NCBI GenBank assembly: GCA_963662965.1
Contig: OY759970.1
Span: 930,001 to 994,000, forward strand
From: DTWD01 sp963662965
GTDB taxonomy: Bacteria > Acidobacteriota > Vicinamibacteria > Vicinamibacterales > UBA8438
Direction: 5' to 3'
DNA: 64,000 nucleotides
The notes below the pieces were generated by a model. That model saw nothing but the letters and a program-made list of their open reading frames with translations, was not told the origin of the DNA and did not search any database. The position numbers and the translations under genes are program-made. This document shows, in pieces, positions 44,577 to 54,037 of the stretch. Numbering within the stretch: the first letter of the stretch is position 1; each line of letters starts with the position of its first letter.

Positions 44577-44735
44577 CAATTCCGGATCGGCGGCGAAGAC
44601 GTCGGGGAGAATCTTCAGAGCGACGTCGCGTCCAAGCTGCGTGTCGGTCGCGCGACAGACCTGCCCCATGCCGCCCTCGCCGATGAGAGCGGTGACGTCG
44701 TAGTACCCGAGGTGGTCACCGACGTTGAGAGCCAT
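44577..44735 (-). pseudogene. N-terminal fragment of a Ser/Thr protein kinase (twin of 21895)
   Basis: From ATG 44735: LGYYDVTALIGEGGMGQVCR and GRDVALKILPDVFAADPEL, then unrelated sequence. Residue by residue it closely matches the fragment at 21895-22075. Both lack the catalytic lobe. The break lies 34 bp from the right attachment copy, so island insertion or excision could have removed the rest. Confidence 0.8.
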
Positions 44736-44749
44736 GAACAGTTAGCAAC

Positions 44750-45946
44750 TCACGGGGCTGGCTCGATCCGCAGGAGTGCACCGTCGTCCTCATCCGTGAG
44801 CAAGTAGAGGAACCCGTCTGGCCCTTGGCGCACTTCCCGGATGCGCTGCCTGAACTCTGTCAACATCGACTCGCGCCGTAGTTCCTCCGTCTTGTCGTTG
44901 AACACGATGCGCTGCAGGTGGCCCGTGCCCGGGATGCCGCCTTGGCGCAACGATCCGACGAAGACGTTGCCCCGCCACGCGGGAAACTGGTCGCCGGTGT
45001 AGACGGTCATGCCGGCGGCCGCGATGGCCGGCAGCCAGACCACGAGCGGTGTCTCCATGCCCTCACGCGTCGGTTCGTACAGGCGGGCGCCGGAATAATC
45101 GCGTCCGAAGCTGACGACCGGCCATCCGTAATTGCGGCCCGGCAGGACGATGTTGATCTCGTCGCCGCCATTCGGTCCGTTTTCGTGTTGCCAGAGCTCC
45201 CCGGTCTCCGGGTGGAGGATGAGCGCCAGCGTGTTGCGATGTCCCAGGCTGTAGATTTCAGGCCGATACCCTTCGCGGCCGACGAACGGATTGTCGCTCG
45301 GCACCGACCCATCGTCATTGAGGCGCAGCACCTTGCCGCGCAGGCTCATCGGCTCTTGCGAGACCCTCGCGACCCGACCACCGGTCGACATGTACAGCTT
45401 GCCGTCGCGCCCAAAGACGACCCGCCCGTTGAGACCCGAGTTACCCTCGTACGCCTCGGTGACGAGCAGGTCTCGGACGTCGGTGAGCGCGCCAGCCTCG
45501 AGCCGGCCCCGCGCGAGCGCCGGCGCGCCCCTGCCGTTTCCGACCGGCTTCGTATAGGTGAGATAGACCAGGCGATTGTCGGCAAACCGGGGATGGAGAG
45601 CCACATCCATGAGACCGCCGTTGCCGTCGGTCCTGACCTGGGGCACGCCTGAGATGGCGTGCGGGTCGAGCACGCCGTGGCGAACGACGCGAAGGCGGCC
45701 GGGCCGCTCGGTGACCAGCATGGCGCCATCGGGCAGGAAGGTGATGGCCCATGGATGCGAGAGTCCTTTGGTCACGACGCTGACGCGGATCTTGTGCTGC
45801 TCCGCCGTATCGACCACCCAGGGTCCCGCTCCCAGCGGCGGCACCGGCACGCCGAGAGGCGACGGCTCCTGCGCGTGGCTGAGCGCGAGCATGCAGAGCA
45901 GCAACGGTGCCGCCAAGCGAACGGAGTGTCTGGCCCTCATGTTCAT
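44750..45946 (-). CDS. PQQ-dependent aldose sugar dehydrogenase (soluble GDH/YliI type)
   Basis: 398 residues with a signal peptide (RLAAPLLLCMLALSHAQ). Six-bladed GSDH propeller: LSHPWAITFLPDGAMLVTER, the active-site region TDGNGGLMDVALHPRF, YSLGHRNTLALILHPETGEL and WQHENGPNGGDEINIV. It oxidises aldoses in the periplasm with PQQ. Transcribed ahead of neither PQQ biosynthesis genes nor a cytochrome in this window. It lies just outside the putative island. Confidence 0.9.
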   Translation of the reverse strand: MNMRARHSVRLAAPLLLCMLALSHAQEPSPLGVPVPPLGAGPWVVDTAEQHKIRVSVVTKGLSHPWAITFLPDGAMLVTERPGRLRVVRHGVLDPHAISGVPQVRTDGNGGLMDVALHPRFADNRLVYLTYTKPVGNGRGAPALARGRLEAGALTDVRDLLVTEAYEGNSGLNGRVVFGRDGKLYMSTGGRVARVSQEPMSLRGKVLRLNDDGSVPSDNPFVGREGYRPEIYSLGHRNTLALILHPETGELWQHENGPNGGDEINIVLPGRNYGWPVVSFGRDYSGARLYEPTREGMETPLVVWLPAIAAAGMTVYTGDQFPAWRGNVFVGSLRQGGIPGTGHLQRIVFNDKTEELRRESMLTEFRQRIREVRQGPDGFLYLLTDEDDGALLRIEPAP

Positions 45947-45957
45947 CCTCTCGGATC

Positions 45958-47088
45958 TTATGGCAGCGGGAGGAGCGGTCGACGCCCCTCGGGCAGCTGC
46001 TGGTCGAACGCCGCCAACACGGCGGCGTCCGCCGCGTGCGCCCCCATCAAGCCGACCACATCCACCAGGTCCCGCTCGCCGAACGCGCGCGCGGCGCGCG
46101 TGTAGGTCTCGGTGCCGACGTTGTGATCGCCGAACAGCTCACGACCAAACGCAATCAAAGCGGCGTCCTTTTCGTCGATGCCACTCAGCGGCCGGCGATG
46201 GCGGACGATGTCGATCAGCTCTGGCTCGAGGCCGGCCTCCAGAGCCGTCGGCTCGTGGACGGTCCAGTCGTATTGCGAGTCGTGCGCTCTCGCCGTCACC
46301 AGAATCGCCAGCTGCATGTGGCGTCGTCCCACCCGGGCCTCCAGCGACTGCAGTCCCGCGCCGTGGCTCCGGATATGCCCCGGACCGATCCCCGAGGGAG
46401 ACAACATGCGGCCGTAGAGCTCCGACACCGACGTCTGGCTCTCCGGGCTCTGAAGCGGCAGACGGCTCCTCGAATCGGGGTAGGCATCGTCCGGGTGGGT
46501 GAACGGTAGCGGGAGGGACTGCCTCCAGCCGGCCGGCATCTGCTGATTGAACGCGGTGAGCGTCGCGGCGGTTCCCGCATAGCGGCCCATCACGTCGATG
46601 ACATCGACGAGATTGGTCTTCCCCAGCCGCGCCAAGGCCCGCGCGTAGGTGTCGGCACCGAGTCGGCGCGTGCCGAACAGCTCACGGCCGACCTCGATGA
46701 TGATCGCGTCGCGGTCGGCCAGTCCGGTGAGCGGTCTCCGGTGCCGCACGATGTCGATGACCCCGGCGTCGAGCCCGACGGCGATCGCCTCGAGCTCGTG
46801 CAGCGCCCACTCGAACGGTTGATCGTATTCGCGTGCCGTCGTCAGAATGGTCAGCTCGGTCAGTTGACGTCCCATCGGAGCGGCCCACCGCAGGTTGGTG
46901 CCCGACCCATGCGAACGCAGGGCCGCGGCGCCCATCGGGACACCGGTCTCTCGGTCGATCGGCGGAAGGCGGCTTCGCGAATCCGGATGGAGGTCCTCTG
47001 GTAGCTGGCCGGCGTGCGCGACCCCCACCTCGGTCGGGATGAACCCGGCCCACGCGAGCACGACCGCCGTCTGTAGCCATCGCCTCAT
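45958..47088 (-). CDS. Secreted tandem carboxymuconolactone-decarboxylase-like protein
   Basis: 376 residues: a signal peptide (LQTAVVLAWAGFIPTEVGVAHA) and two homologous halves of about 170 residues. Each half repeats the pattern PDSRSRLP...GxxLRSHG...RxxQLxxLxTAR...W..HE..A...GL...IDIVRHRRPL...E.GRELFG...Y.RA...G...LVDV. This is the CMD/AhpD-like helical fold, but I see no CxxC peroxidase centre. 11 bp upstream of the sugar dehydrogenase on the same strand, so probably co-expressed. Function unknown. Confidence 0.8.
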   Translation of the reverse strand: MRRWLQTAVVLAWAGFIPTEVGVAHAGQLPEDLHPDSRSRLPPIDRETGVPMGAAALRSHGSGTNLRWAAPMGRQLTELTILTTAREYDQPFEWALHELEAIAVGLDAGVIDIVRHRRPLTGLADRDAIIIEVGRELFGTRRLGADTYARALARLGKTNLVDVIDVMGRYAGTAATLTAFNQQMPAGWRQSLPLPFTHPDDAYPDSRSRLPLQSPESQTSVSELYGRMLSPSGIGPGHIRSHGAGLQSLEARVGRRHMQLAILVTARAHDSQYDWTVHEPTALEAGLEPELIDIVRHRRPLSGIDEKDAALIAFGRELFGDHNVGTETYTRAARAFGERDLVDVVGLMGAHAADAAVLAAFDQQLPEGRRPLLPLP

Positions 47089-47138
47089 CCCCGCCTCCTT
47101 GTCCTTGTCTAACCTTTAGAGAGGATCGGCGCGCGTGC

Positions 47139-47363
47139 CTACCGCTCCAGCTCCGCCGCCCAGTCGAGCACCCAAGTGATCAGCACGCTGGCCACCTGCT
47201 CCACGAACGCGTTCGCCAGGAACCGCTGCCCGTCGTCCCCGGACCGGGCGAGCCGGGGGCAGACTGCGCTGATTATAGGCTGAGGGCTCAGCGTGCCGGC
47301 CGCGGGGAACTTCCCGAACAGGTCGGTTGTAGGACTCGTCAAAATAGCATGGGGACTGGACAT
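47139..47363 (-). CDS. Small ORF of uncertain status
   Basis: A 74-codon frame (ATG 47361-47363) ends with QRFLANAFVEQVASVLITWV and LDWAAELER. The C-terminal part looks helical and coding-like; the N-terminal part does not. It may be the tail of a deleted gene. Otherwise this 47089-47404 gap shows only a likely promoter region for the following propeller gene. Confidence 0.25.
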   Translation of the reverse strand: MSSPHAILTSPTTDLFGKFPAAGTLSPQPIISAVCPRLARSGDDGQRFLANAFVEQVASVLITWVLDWAAELER

Positions 47364-47404
47364 TGGTAGAAAGAAGAAAACAAACCGACGACCCGACTCG
47401 GCAG

Positions 47405-48460
47405 ATGCCACTCCGACTGTGGCCCGGCGTGCTTGTCGTGGTGCTGCAGTGGGTCGCCTGGTTTGTCGTGCCCATCTTCGTACCCGAGGCCGGGCCCTTT
47501 GGGGTGGTTGGCGCACTGTTGGGCGGGTTGGCTATCGTCGTCTGGTTGGCGTTCTACAGCCGGGCGCCCCGGTCCGAGCGCTGGGGCGCCGTCGTCCTGA
47601 TGGTCGCGTCGTCGCGCTGGTCGCGTGCGGAGCGTGGACGCTCGTCCGGAGCGATGGCATCACCGGCGACGGCGCGGCCGAATTCGCCTGGCGGTGGTCG
47701 GAGACTCCCGAGGCGCGGCTCCTGGCCCAGGCCGGCGACGAGGGCCGTCCCGTCGGCTCCGGCCGCGAAGCACACGAAAGCCGAGTGGCCCGGCTTTCGC
47801 GGACCCGGTCGCGACGGCAGCATCCCCGGGATGCGGATCGAGACCGACTGGTCTCGATCGCCGCCGGTCGAGCTGTGGCGGCGGCCGATCGGACCGGGCA
47901 TCTCGTCCTTCGCGGTCCGCGGTGACCTCTTCTACACCCAGGAGCAGCGCGGTGACGACGAGATCGTCGCCAGCTACAACGTGACCACCGGCGAGCCGGT
48001 GTGGAGACACGGCGACCCGGCCCGGTTCTGGGACTCGCATGCCGGCGCTGGTCCGCGCTCGACGCCGACCTTCAGCGACGGGCGTGTGTACACGTTCGGG
48101 GCGACCGGACTCCTGAACGCGCTCGTCGCCTACGACCTTGCCACCGGTGATCCGCGCTGGTTTGGCCCCGACGGCGGCGCCGGCTACAGCTCGCCACATC
48201 TCTTCACGATCGACGGAGTCGCGCAGATCCTGCTAATGAGCGCCGCCGGCATGACCAGCCTCTCGCCGGCCGATGGCACGCTGCTCTGGGAGCACTCGTG
48301 GCCGGGCGCCCCCATCGTGCAGCCAGCCCTGACCGCCGACGGCGATCTACTGATGAGCACCGCCACCGCCGCGGGGGGAGCCGGCATGCGCCGCCTCGCG
48401 GTCGCGCACGGAGCGGATCGGGTCTTGCCCCATCTGTTTGTCCGTCATCGTGCGCACTAG
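47405..48460 (+). pseudogene. Membrane-anchored PQQ-like beta-propeller gene, frameshifted and truncated
   Basis: From ATG 47405 three N-terminal helices (LWPGVLVVVLQWVAWFVVPI...) read in frame to about 47605. The homologous sequence then continues one frame over as LVACGAWTLVRSDGITGDGA and AEFAWRWSETPEARLLAQAG to about 47740. It returns to the first frame for EWPGFRGPGRDG, LWRRPIGPGISSFAV and ALTADGDLLMSTA. Two compensating indels thus garble about 45 codons. The C-terminal blades are missing: homology ends at GGAGMRRLAVAHGAD near 48415. Confidence 0.75.
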
Positions 48461-48480
48461 AATGAGGGTGAGGAGGCTCG

Positions 48481-49386
48481 ATGTCCATTCGCCCCACGAA
48501 ATCGATCACCAGCACCACGCCGACTCTCGAAGGGGCCGGCGTTCGCCTCGAGCGGGCGTTCGGGTTCGGGAACACATCGGACTTCGATCCCTTTCTGCTC
48601 TTCGACGACTTTCGCAACGAGACACCGGAGCACTATCGCGCCGGTTTTCCGTGGCACCCCCACCGCGGCATCGAGACGATCACGTACGTGCTGGCCGGCA
48701 GCGTCGAGCATGGCGACAGCCTCGGTAATCAAGGAAGCCTCGGCGCCGGCGACGTACAGTGGATGACCGCCGGCCGCGGCATCCTGCACCAAGAGATGCC
48801 GCAGGGGGACGCCGACGGACGGATGCACGGCTTCCAGCTCTGGGCCAACCTGCCGGCCGCATTGAAGATGACGACGCCCCGCTATCAGGACGTCGTCGGC
48901 ACCGACATTCCAGAGAAGGTCGAGGACGACGGCACGCGAGTGCGGATCGTGTGCGGCGACTTCTGGGGGAAGCGTGGTCCGGTCGAAGGGGTGGCGGCCA
49001 ATCCACGTTACCTCGACGTGTCGGTGCCGCCCGGGACCCGACGACAGCTCCCGGTCGATCGGGCGCATCATGCCTTCGCCTACGTCTTCGCTGGCACCGG
49101 CAGCTTTCGCGACGCCTCGGATCCGCGCGCGGTGCTGACCGAGGACGCCACGCGGCCCGACGCGCCCGTCACCTACGAGGCGGCGAATCGCTCGCTCGTC
49201 CTCTTCGACGCGGGCGACGAGATCACGGTGCAGGCCGGTGAGGAGGGGGTGCGGTTCCTGCTGATTTCAGGACAACCGCTCGAAGAGCCGGTGGCGTGGC
49301 GCGGACCGATCGTGATGAACACGCACGAGGAGCTGCGCCAGGCTTACAAAGAGCTCCACGAGGGGACGTTTATACAATCGCGGTAG
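48481..49386 (+). CDS. Pirin-family protein
   Basis: 301 residues starting at ATG 48481 with GAGGAGG. The N-cupin carries the metal ligands in GFPWHPHRGIETITYVLAGS and the conserved VQWMTAGRGILHQEMPQGD. FQLWANLPAALKMTTPRYQD continues the pirin pattern, and a second cupin follows. Bacterial pirins include quercetin 2,3-dioxygenases and regulators of central metabolism; the specific role is open. The gene looks intact although both neighbours' regions are damaged. Confidence 0.9.
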   Translation: MSIRPTKSITSTTPTLEGAGVRLERAFGFGNTSDFDPFLLFDDFRNETPEHYRAGFPWHPHRGIETITYVLAGSVEHGDSLGNQGSLGAGDVQWMTAGRGILHQEMPQGDADGRMHGFQLWANLPAALKMTTPRYQDVVGTDIPEKVEDDGTRVRIVCGDFWGKRGPVEGVAANPRYLDVSVPPGTRRQLPVDRAHHAFAYVFAGTGSFRDASDPRAVLTEDATRPDAPVTYEAANRSLVLFDAGDEITVQAGEEGVRFLLISGQPLEEPVAWRGPIVMNTHEELRQAYKELHEGTFIQSR

Positions 49387-49395
49387 ACGCCCCGT

Positions 49396-49436
49396 CGGTT
49401 CAGGGTTCGGGGTTCAAGGGTCAGGGTTCAAAGTTC
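49396..49436. repeat. Tandem GGTTCAR-type repeats
   Basis: Consecutive units CGGTTCA, GGGTTCG, GGGTTCAA, GGGTCA, GGGTTCAAA upstream of the NHL-repeat gene. Similar to the tract at 26263-26297. Confidence 0.65.
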
Positions 49437-49448
49437 TAGGAGGAAGTG

Positions 49449-50630
49449 ATGAGAGCTCGCGCGATCTCGATAGCGGTGCTCGCGGCTGTCGTCGGCGTCA
49501 TGGCGGGAGACGACCTCGGCGCGCAACAGCGTGAACCGGCCCCGCCGCGGCAGAACCCGAACATCAACCGGCCGATCACGAACGAGGGCTTCGACAGCAC
49601 GGTCATCATGCTGCTGCAGCGGCTCGTCGCCGCCTACGGACCGATTGCCGACAGCAACGACCGTCCGAACCCGTATACCCGGGTCGAGCCGTTCGGTGAT
49701 CCGCCGCCCGGCAACAACGGCGAGTGGGCCGCGGTGATCGGCGCCGAGGGCGGACCGGACGGCAGCCTCTACGTCCTGCACCGGTGCCAATCCAACTCGT
49801 GTGTCGGCCGCCCGGAGGCGCCGATCGTCAAGCTCGACCCGCGCACCGGACGGCGGCTCGCAACCTGGGGAGAAGGGTTGACCGCCTTCCCGCACGGACT
49901 GCATGTCGACCGCGAGGGGAACGTCTGGACGGCCGACGTGGGACGCGGCGACGCGCCGGGCGGGCACGTCGTTCGCAAGTTCAGCGCCGACGGCGAGCTG
50001 CTGATGACGATTGGGCAATCGGGCGTCGCCGGGGACGGGCCGGGGCAGCTCCGTGAGCCGACCGACGTCGCGACGACCCGCGACGGCACCATCTTCATCA
50101 CCGAGGGGCACATCAAGAACGGCCCCAACTCGCGGATCTCGAAGTACACCAAGGACGGCACCTTCATCGAGCATCTCGGAAGTACCGGACAGGGGCATCT
50201 GGAGCTGAGCGCGCCGCATGCCATCGCGGTCGACACCACCGGCCGCCTGTTCGTCGCCGACCGCGACAACAACCGGCTGATGATCTGGGACCAGGAAGGC
50301 AACTACATCGACCAGTGGCAGCAGTTCGGTCGGCCGAGCGGCGTCTACATCGACCATACCGACACGATCTACGTCGCCGACTCCGAATCGTGGGGACCGG
50401 ACAATCCCGGCTGGAAGAAGGGGATCCGGATCGGGAGCGCCAAGACCGGGCAGGTCCACTACTTTCTCGAGGATATCGAGTCGATGGACCTCGCGCACAG
50501 CGGCGCCGAGGGGATCGGTGTCGACACGCTCGGAAATGTCTACGGTGGGGTCGTCCGCCGACAGATGCTCGAGCGTCACGAGCCGTCGACCGAAACGCCG
50601 ACGCGCGGCGCCACCTGGGACGCGCCCTAA
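49449..50630 (+). CDS. Secreted NHL-repeat protein (peptidyl-hydroxyglycine lyase-like)
   Basis: About 393 residues from ATG 49449, with an AGGAGGA Shine-Dalgarno. Signal peptide (AISIAVLAAVVGVMAG), then six NHL blades: FPHGLHVDREGNVWTADVGR, LREPTDVATTRDGTIFITEG, SAPHAIAVDTTGRLFVADRD, RPSGVYIDHTDTIYVADSES. The blade pattern HG..VD..GNVW..D matches the peptidyl-alpha-hydroxyglycine alpha-amidating lyase-like group. The substrate in bacteria is unknown. Confidence 0.85.
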   Translation: MRARAISIAVLAAVVGVMAGDDLGAQQREPAPPRQNPNINRPITNEGFDSTVIMLLQRLVAAYGPIADSNDRPNPYTRVEPFGDPPPGNNGEWAAVIGAEGGPDGSLYVLHRCQSNSCVGRPEAPIVKLDPRTGRRLATWGEGLTAFPHGLHVDREGNVWTADVGRGDAPGGHVVRKFSADGELLMTIGQSGVAGDGPGQLREPTDVATTRDGTIFITEGHIKNGPNSRISKYTKDGTFIEHLGSTGQGHLELSAPHAIAVDTTGRLFVADRDNNRLMIWDQEGNYIDQWQQFGRPSGVYIDHTDTIYVADSESWGPDNPGWKKGIRIGSAKTGQVHYFLEDIESMDLAHSGAEGIGVDTLGNVYGGVVRRQMLERHEPSTETPTRGATWDAP

Positions 50631-50654
50631 GATTAAGACGCGCACGACTGACCG

Positions 50655-52950
50655 CTATGGCTGCGCCGCGCGCATGCGGTCGAGGAGGGCCACCCACCGG
50701 GGATCGTCGTGTAGCGGCGCGAGGTATTCGCTCGACTCCCAGTAGGTGATGACCCGCGCACCGATGTCGATGGCCCGCTCCAAGTGCGCGATCGCCTGCT
50801 CGTAATCGCCCCGCGCCCTGTGAACCTCGCCGATAAACACGAGCACGGCCTGAGTTTCACGGAGCCCGCGCAGCTCTTCGAGGCGCGCGAGCGCCGCCCC
50901 CTCGTTCCCTTGCACGAGATGGACGAACGCCAAGCCGCGGTAGGAGGCCTCATCGGCGGGTTGCAGCTGGAGGCTCGTTTCGAACGCCGCAACCGCATCG
51001 TCGAGTCGACCCTGCTCGTGGAGCGCCCGTCCCAGTATGCGGTGTCAGATGTAGTAGCCCGGCTGGCTCCGAATGGACTCTCGAGCGGCCATTTCGGTTC
51101 CCGCGACGTCGGTAGGGTCCGCCATTAAACAGACGGTACCGAGTTGGCACCAGATATAGGCGTTGTTGGGATCTCGGTCGACCGCCTCCCGATACGACTC
51201 GATCGCGCGTCCATGGTCCCCGCGATTGAGGTGAACGTTGGCGATCGCGACATGTGTCTCGGGCAAGTCGGGATCGAGGACCAGGGCACATTCGGCCAGC
51301 GCTTCGGCACGGTCGAGCTGCGCTTCGGTCTGTTCAACGCCGTAGAAGTAATAGAGACTTTCGATCTCAGACAGTCCGCTCACCGCGAGCGCGTAGTCGG
51401 AGTCGGATTCGAGGGCGCGCTCGAAATGCGCCCGCGCTGCCCCGAGACGCTCGTCAACCCGACCGGGAGTGAGATGGAGCGACTCGATGACGGCGTATCC
51501 GCGCAGATAGGCATCTTAGGCCTCTAGATCGTCGGTATCCAGGTGGCCAAGGGGCTCCCTCGTGTCGGCGGCTGTCAGCCGAAGATCGAGCGCCTCCGCT
51601 ATCTGCGTAGCCGTTTCCTCCTGGAGTGCGAAGACGTCGTCGAGCTCGCCGTCGAAATCACCCGACCACACGTCTATTCCGCTCGACGCGTCGACGAGGA
51701 CGACACTGATCCGTACGCGGTCTCTTGCTTTCCGTACGCTCCCCTGTAGCACGTGGCTCACGCCGATCTCCTCGCGCATCTGGACGATGGTCTGTGCCGA
51801 ACCGGCCCCCCCATCCGTTGACGACACGAGGGACTTAACGCGGACATCCGGCAGGCGCGACAGCCGGCTCCTCAGCTCGGCCGTCATCCCGCCGCTGAAG
51901 TGCTCGTTCTCGGGGTCTCCACTCAAGTTTTCGAACGGCAGCACGGCGAGTAAGGGCGTGTCGGTAACCGCGACCGACGCAGAATCGGCTTCTCCAGTCA
52001 CCAAATCCCGGATCCAGTCGGTGGTGAGTCCAATCACGACGACCGTCAGGACGGCGGCGACTCCGACGATCGGCACCAGCGCAAACCGGCGGGGTCTCGT
52101 ATGCTCCACCGACGCTCCAGACTCCCCTGCCGCGAGTCGTCGCAGATCGGCGCGCAACTCCGTCGCCGACTGATAGCGCTTGTCAGGCTCCTTCCCCAGA
52201 CACTTCAGCACGATGTCGGCCAGGCGCGGTGACAGATCAGACGCGAGGGCAAGCGGCGACGGTGGAGTCTCGGTCTGGATATCGGCCGCCAGCGCGGTCG
52301 CGACCCTGTCGGCAAAAGGCCGGCGCCCGGTCGCCATCTCGAACAGCACCACCCCCGCCGCATAGATGTCGGTCGGGAGTCGGCCGTCTCGCCGCGGAGC
52401 TGCTCCGGCGCCATGTAAGGGAGCTCGCCGGTCACGAGACCGTCGTCCGTCGGCGTCTAGGTCACGTCGTCGGGACACGGTGTGGCGTCTCGCCGCGCCA
52501 AGCCGAAGTCGAGGATCTTCAGCGCGCCGTCCGGGGTCAGCCGGATGTTGCCCGGCTTCAGATCACGATGGACGAGTCCGGCGCCATGCGCTGCCGTCAA
52601 CCCGTCGGCGAGCCGGGCACCCAGCCGGACGACCTCCTTCTCGGGTAACGGTCCACCGGCCAGGCGATCGCTGAGGGTCGGCCCGGCGACGTACTCCATG
52701 GCCAGGAAGTCGGTGTCCTCCTGCGTGTCGAAGTCGTGAATCGTCGCGACGTGCGGATGATTGAGCTTGGAGAGCGCCAGCGCTTCGGTGCGTAGGCGCT
52801 CGCGCGCACAACCGTCGAGTGCGCCCGTCGTCAGGACCTTGACCGCCACATCGCGATCCAGCCGCTGATCGTGCGCCCGGTAGACGACACCCATCCCGCC
52901 TCGCCGATCTTCTCGACGATGCAGTAACGGCCAAGGGTCTGATCGATCAT
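50655..52950 (-). pseudogene. Ser/Thr protein kinase with C-terminal TPRs, multiply inactivated
   Basis: A gene of about 765 codons from ATG 52948-52950. Order: LGRYCIVEKIGE, a frameshift near 52906, MGVVYRAHDQRLDRDVAVKV, HRDLKPGN and LKILDFGLA, TAG at 52457, VTGELPYMAPEQLRG, a frameshift near 52372, DIYAAGVVLFEMATGRRPF, a membrane helix (FALVPIVGVAAVLTVVVIGL), the adenylate-cyclase-like TolB-type segment LLAVLPFENLSGD, TAA at 51516, TPRs, TGA at 51045, more TPRs and a final TAG at 50655. Every block matches the standard PknB-TPR architecture of Acidobacteria, so it was once a full receptor-type kinase. At least five lesions make it dead. Confidence 0.9.
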
Positions 52951-52990
52951 GACTGGCGGGACGCGGGTGGGCGGGTGGCGCGCGGGCGCC

Positions 52991-54003
52991 CTACGGCCCT
53001 CCGGCGGCGGCTGCCTTACGCTCCTCCGCGCGGGTTCCGCCGAGGACGCCCGGCATCGAGTAGTTCCCCTCGTGGCAGGCGTACTCGAAGAGCGGCAGGT
53101 CGGTTCGCCGCATCGGCATCGACAGCGTCCAGGGACTGCTCCAGGTGTCCGGATCGGTCACGATGAACGTGTACTCGAGGGTGTCGTCATCGACCCGGGT
53201 GAAGCGTTCGACCAGCGTCATGTTCGCCGTTGACGTGATCCCGCGCCCGACGCCGTCCAGCGGAATCCACCGCCGTTTGTCGTTGAAGTTCGCCGTCTCG
53301 ACGACGAGAGTGTCGTCCTCCCAGTGGCCGCGCGAGTCGCCCGACTAGAGTCGGACATCGTCGTCGAGCGCGGGGGGGGGGCATCGAGCGGGATGACACG
53401 GGGCGTGTGGACCATCTCCGTATAGACGACCACGTGGTCGGGCGTCTGGAACAGCTGCATGTTCTGGTTGTAGGCGAGTGGCGTGATCGGGGGGCCGGCG
53501 TTGAACCCGACGATGCAGCGGTCCGAAGTATTTCGATTTTCGTAGGAATCTGCCGCGTGTTCCTCGAGGTACGCGCGTCGTGCATCGGCGCGGCGTTGCC
53601 CGACCGCTGACAGCTCCGGGAGCCGGCCATTCGGCGGATCGATGACGAGCGACGTGCGTCGGGTCTCGATAGTGTTCGTGCCCACGTCCATCCAGAAGTT
53701 GTTGTAGCCGCCGACATTGCCCCCGGCATCGGTCCGTCTGGCGTCGCGCTCCCACAACTCGATGTTGCGATCGACCGCCTCCTGCTCAAGGTTGGCCGCC
53801 TCCTCCTCGGTCAGAAACGCCTGGTCGCCCAGCTCCTCGGACCGCTGCAGCGGAGTGATGGTCCGGAAGTCCCAGATCCCTTGGAGATCCGGCGCGCCCC
53901 ACGGTGTCTGCGGCGCATCCTGCGCCGCCGCCGGGACCGCCCACACCAGTGCGGCAAGCGTGCACGCCGCGAACGCCGTTGCGAGACATCGACCCGTCAT
54001 CAC
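52991..54003 (-). pseudogene. TPWGxPDLQGIW-family secreted protein, inactivated copy
   Basis: From ATG 54003 a signal peptide leads TPWGAPDLQGIWDFRTITPL and follows the intact paralogue at 54038 closely up to MVHTPRVIPLDA. A run of ten G (53372-53381) then shifts the frame. In the shifted frame, TAG at 53345-53347 replaces the Trp seen in the paralogue, then SGDSRGHWEDDTLVVETANF and LPLFEYACHEGNYSMPGVLG complete the family C-terminus. The family is unknown to me. Confidence 0.85.
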
Positions 54004-54037
54004 AAGACCTCCCTCGTCAGTCCTCGTTCCTCAGTCC

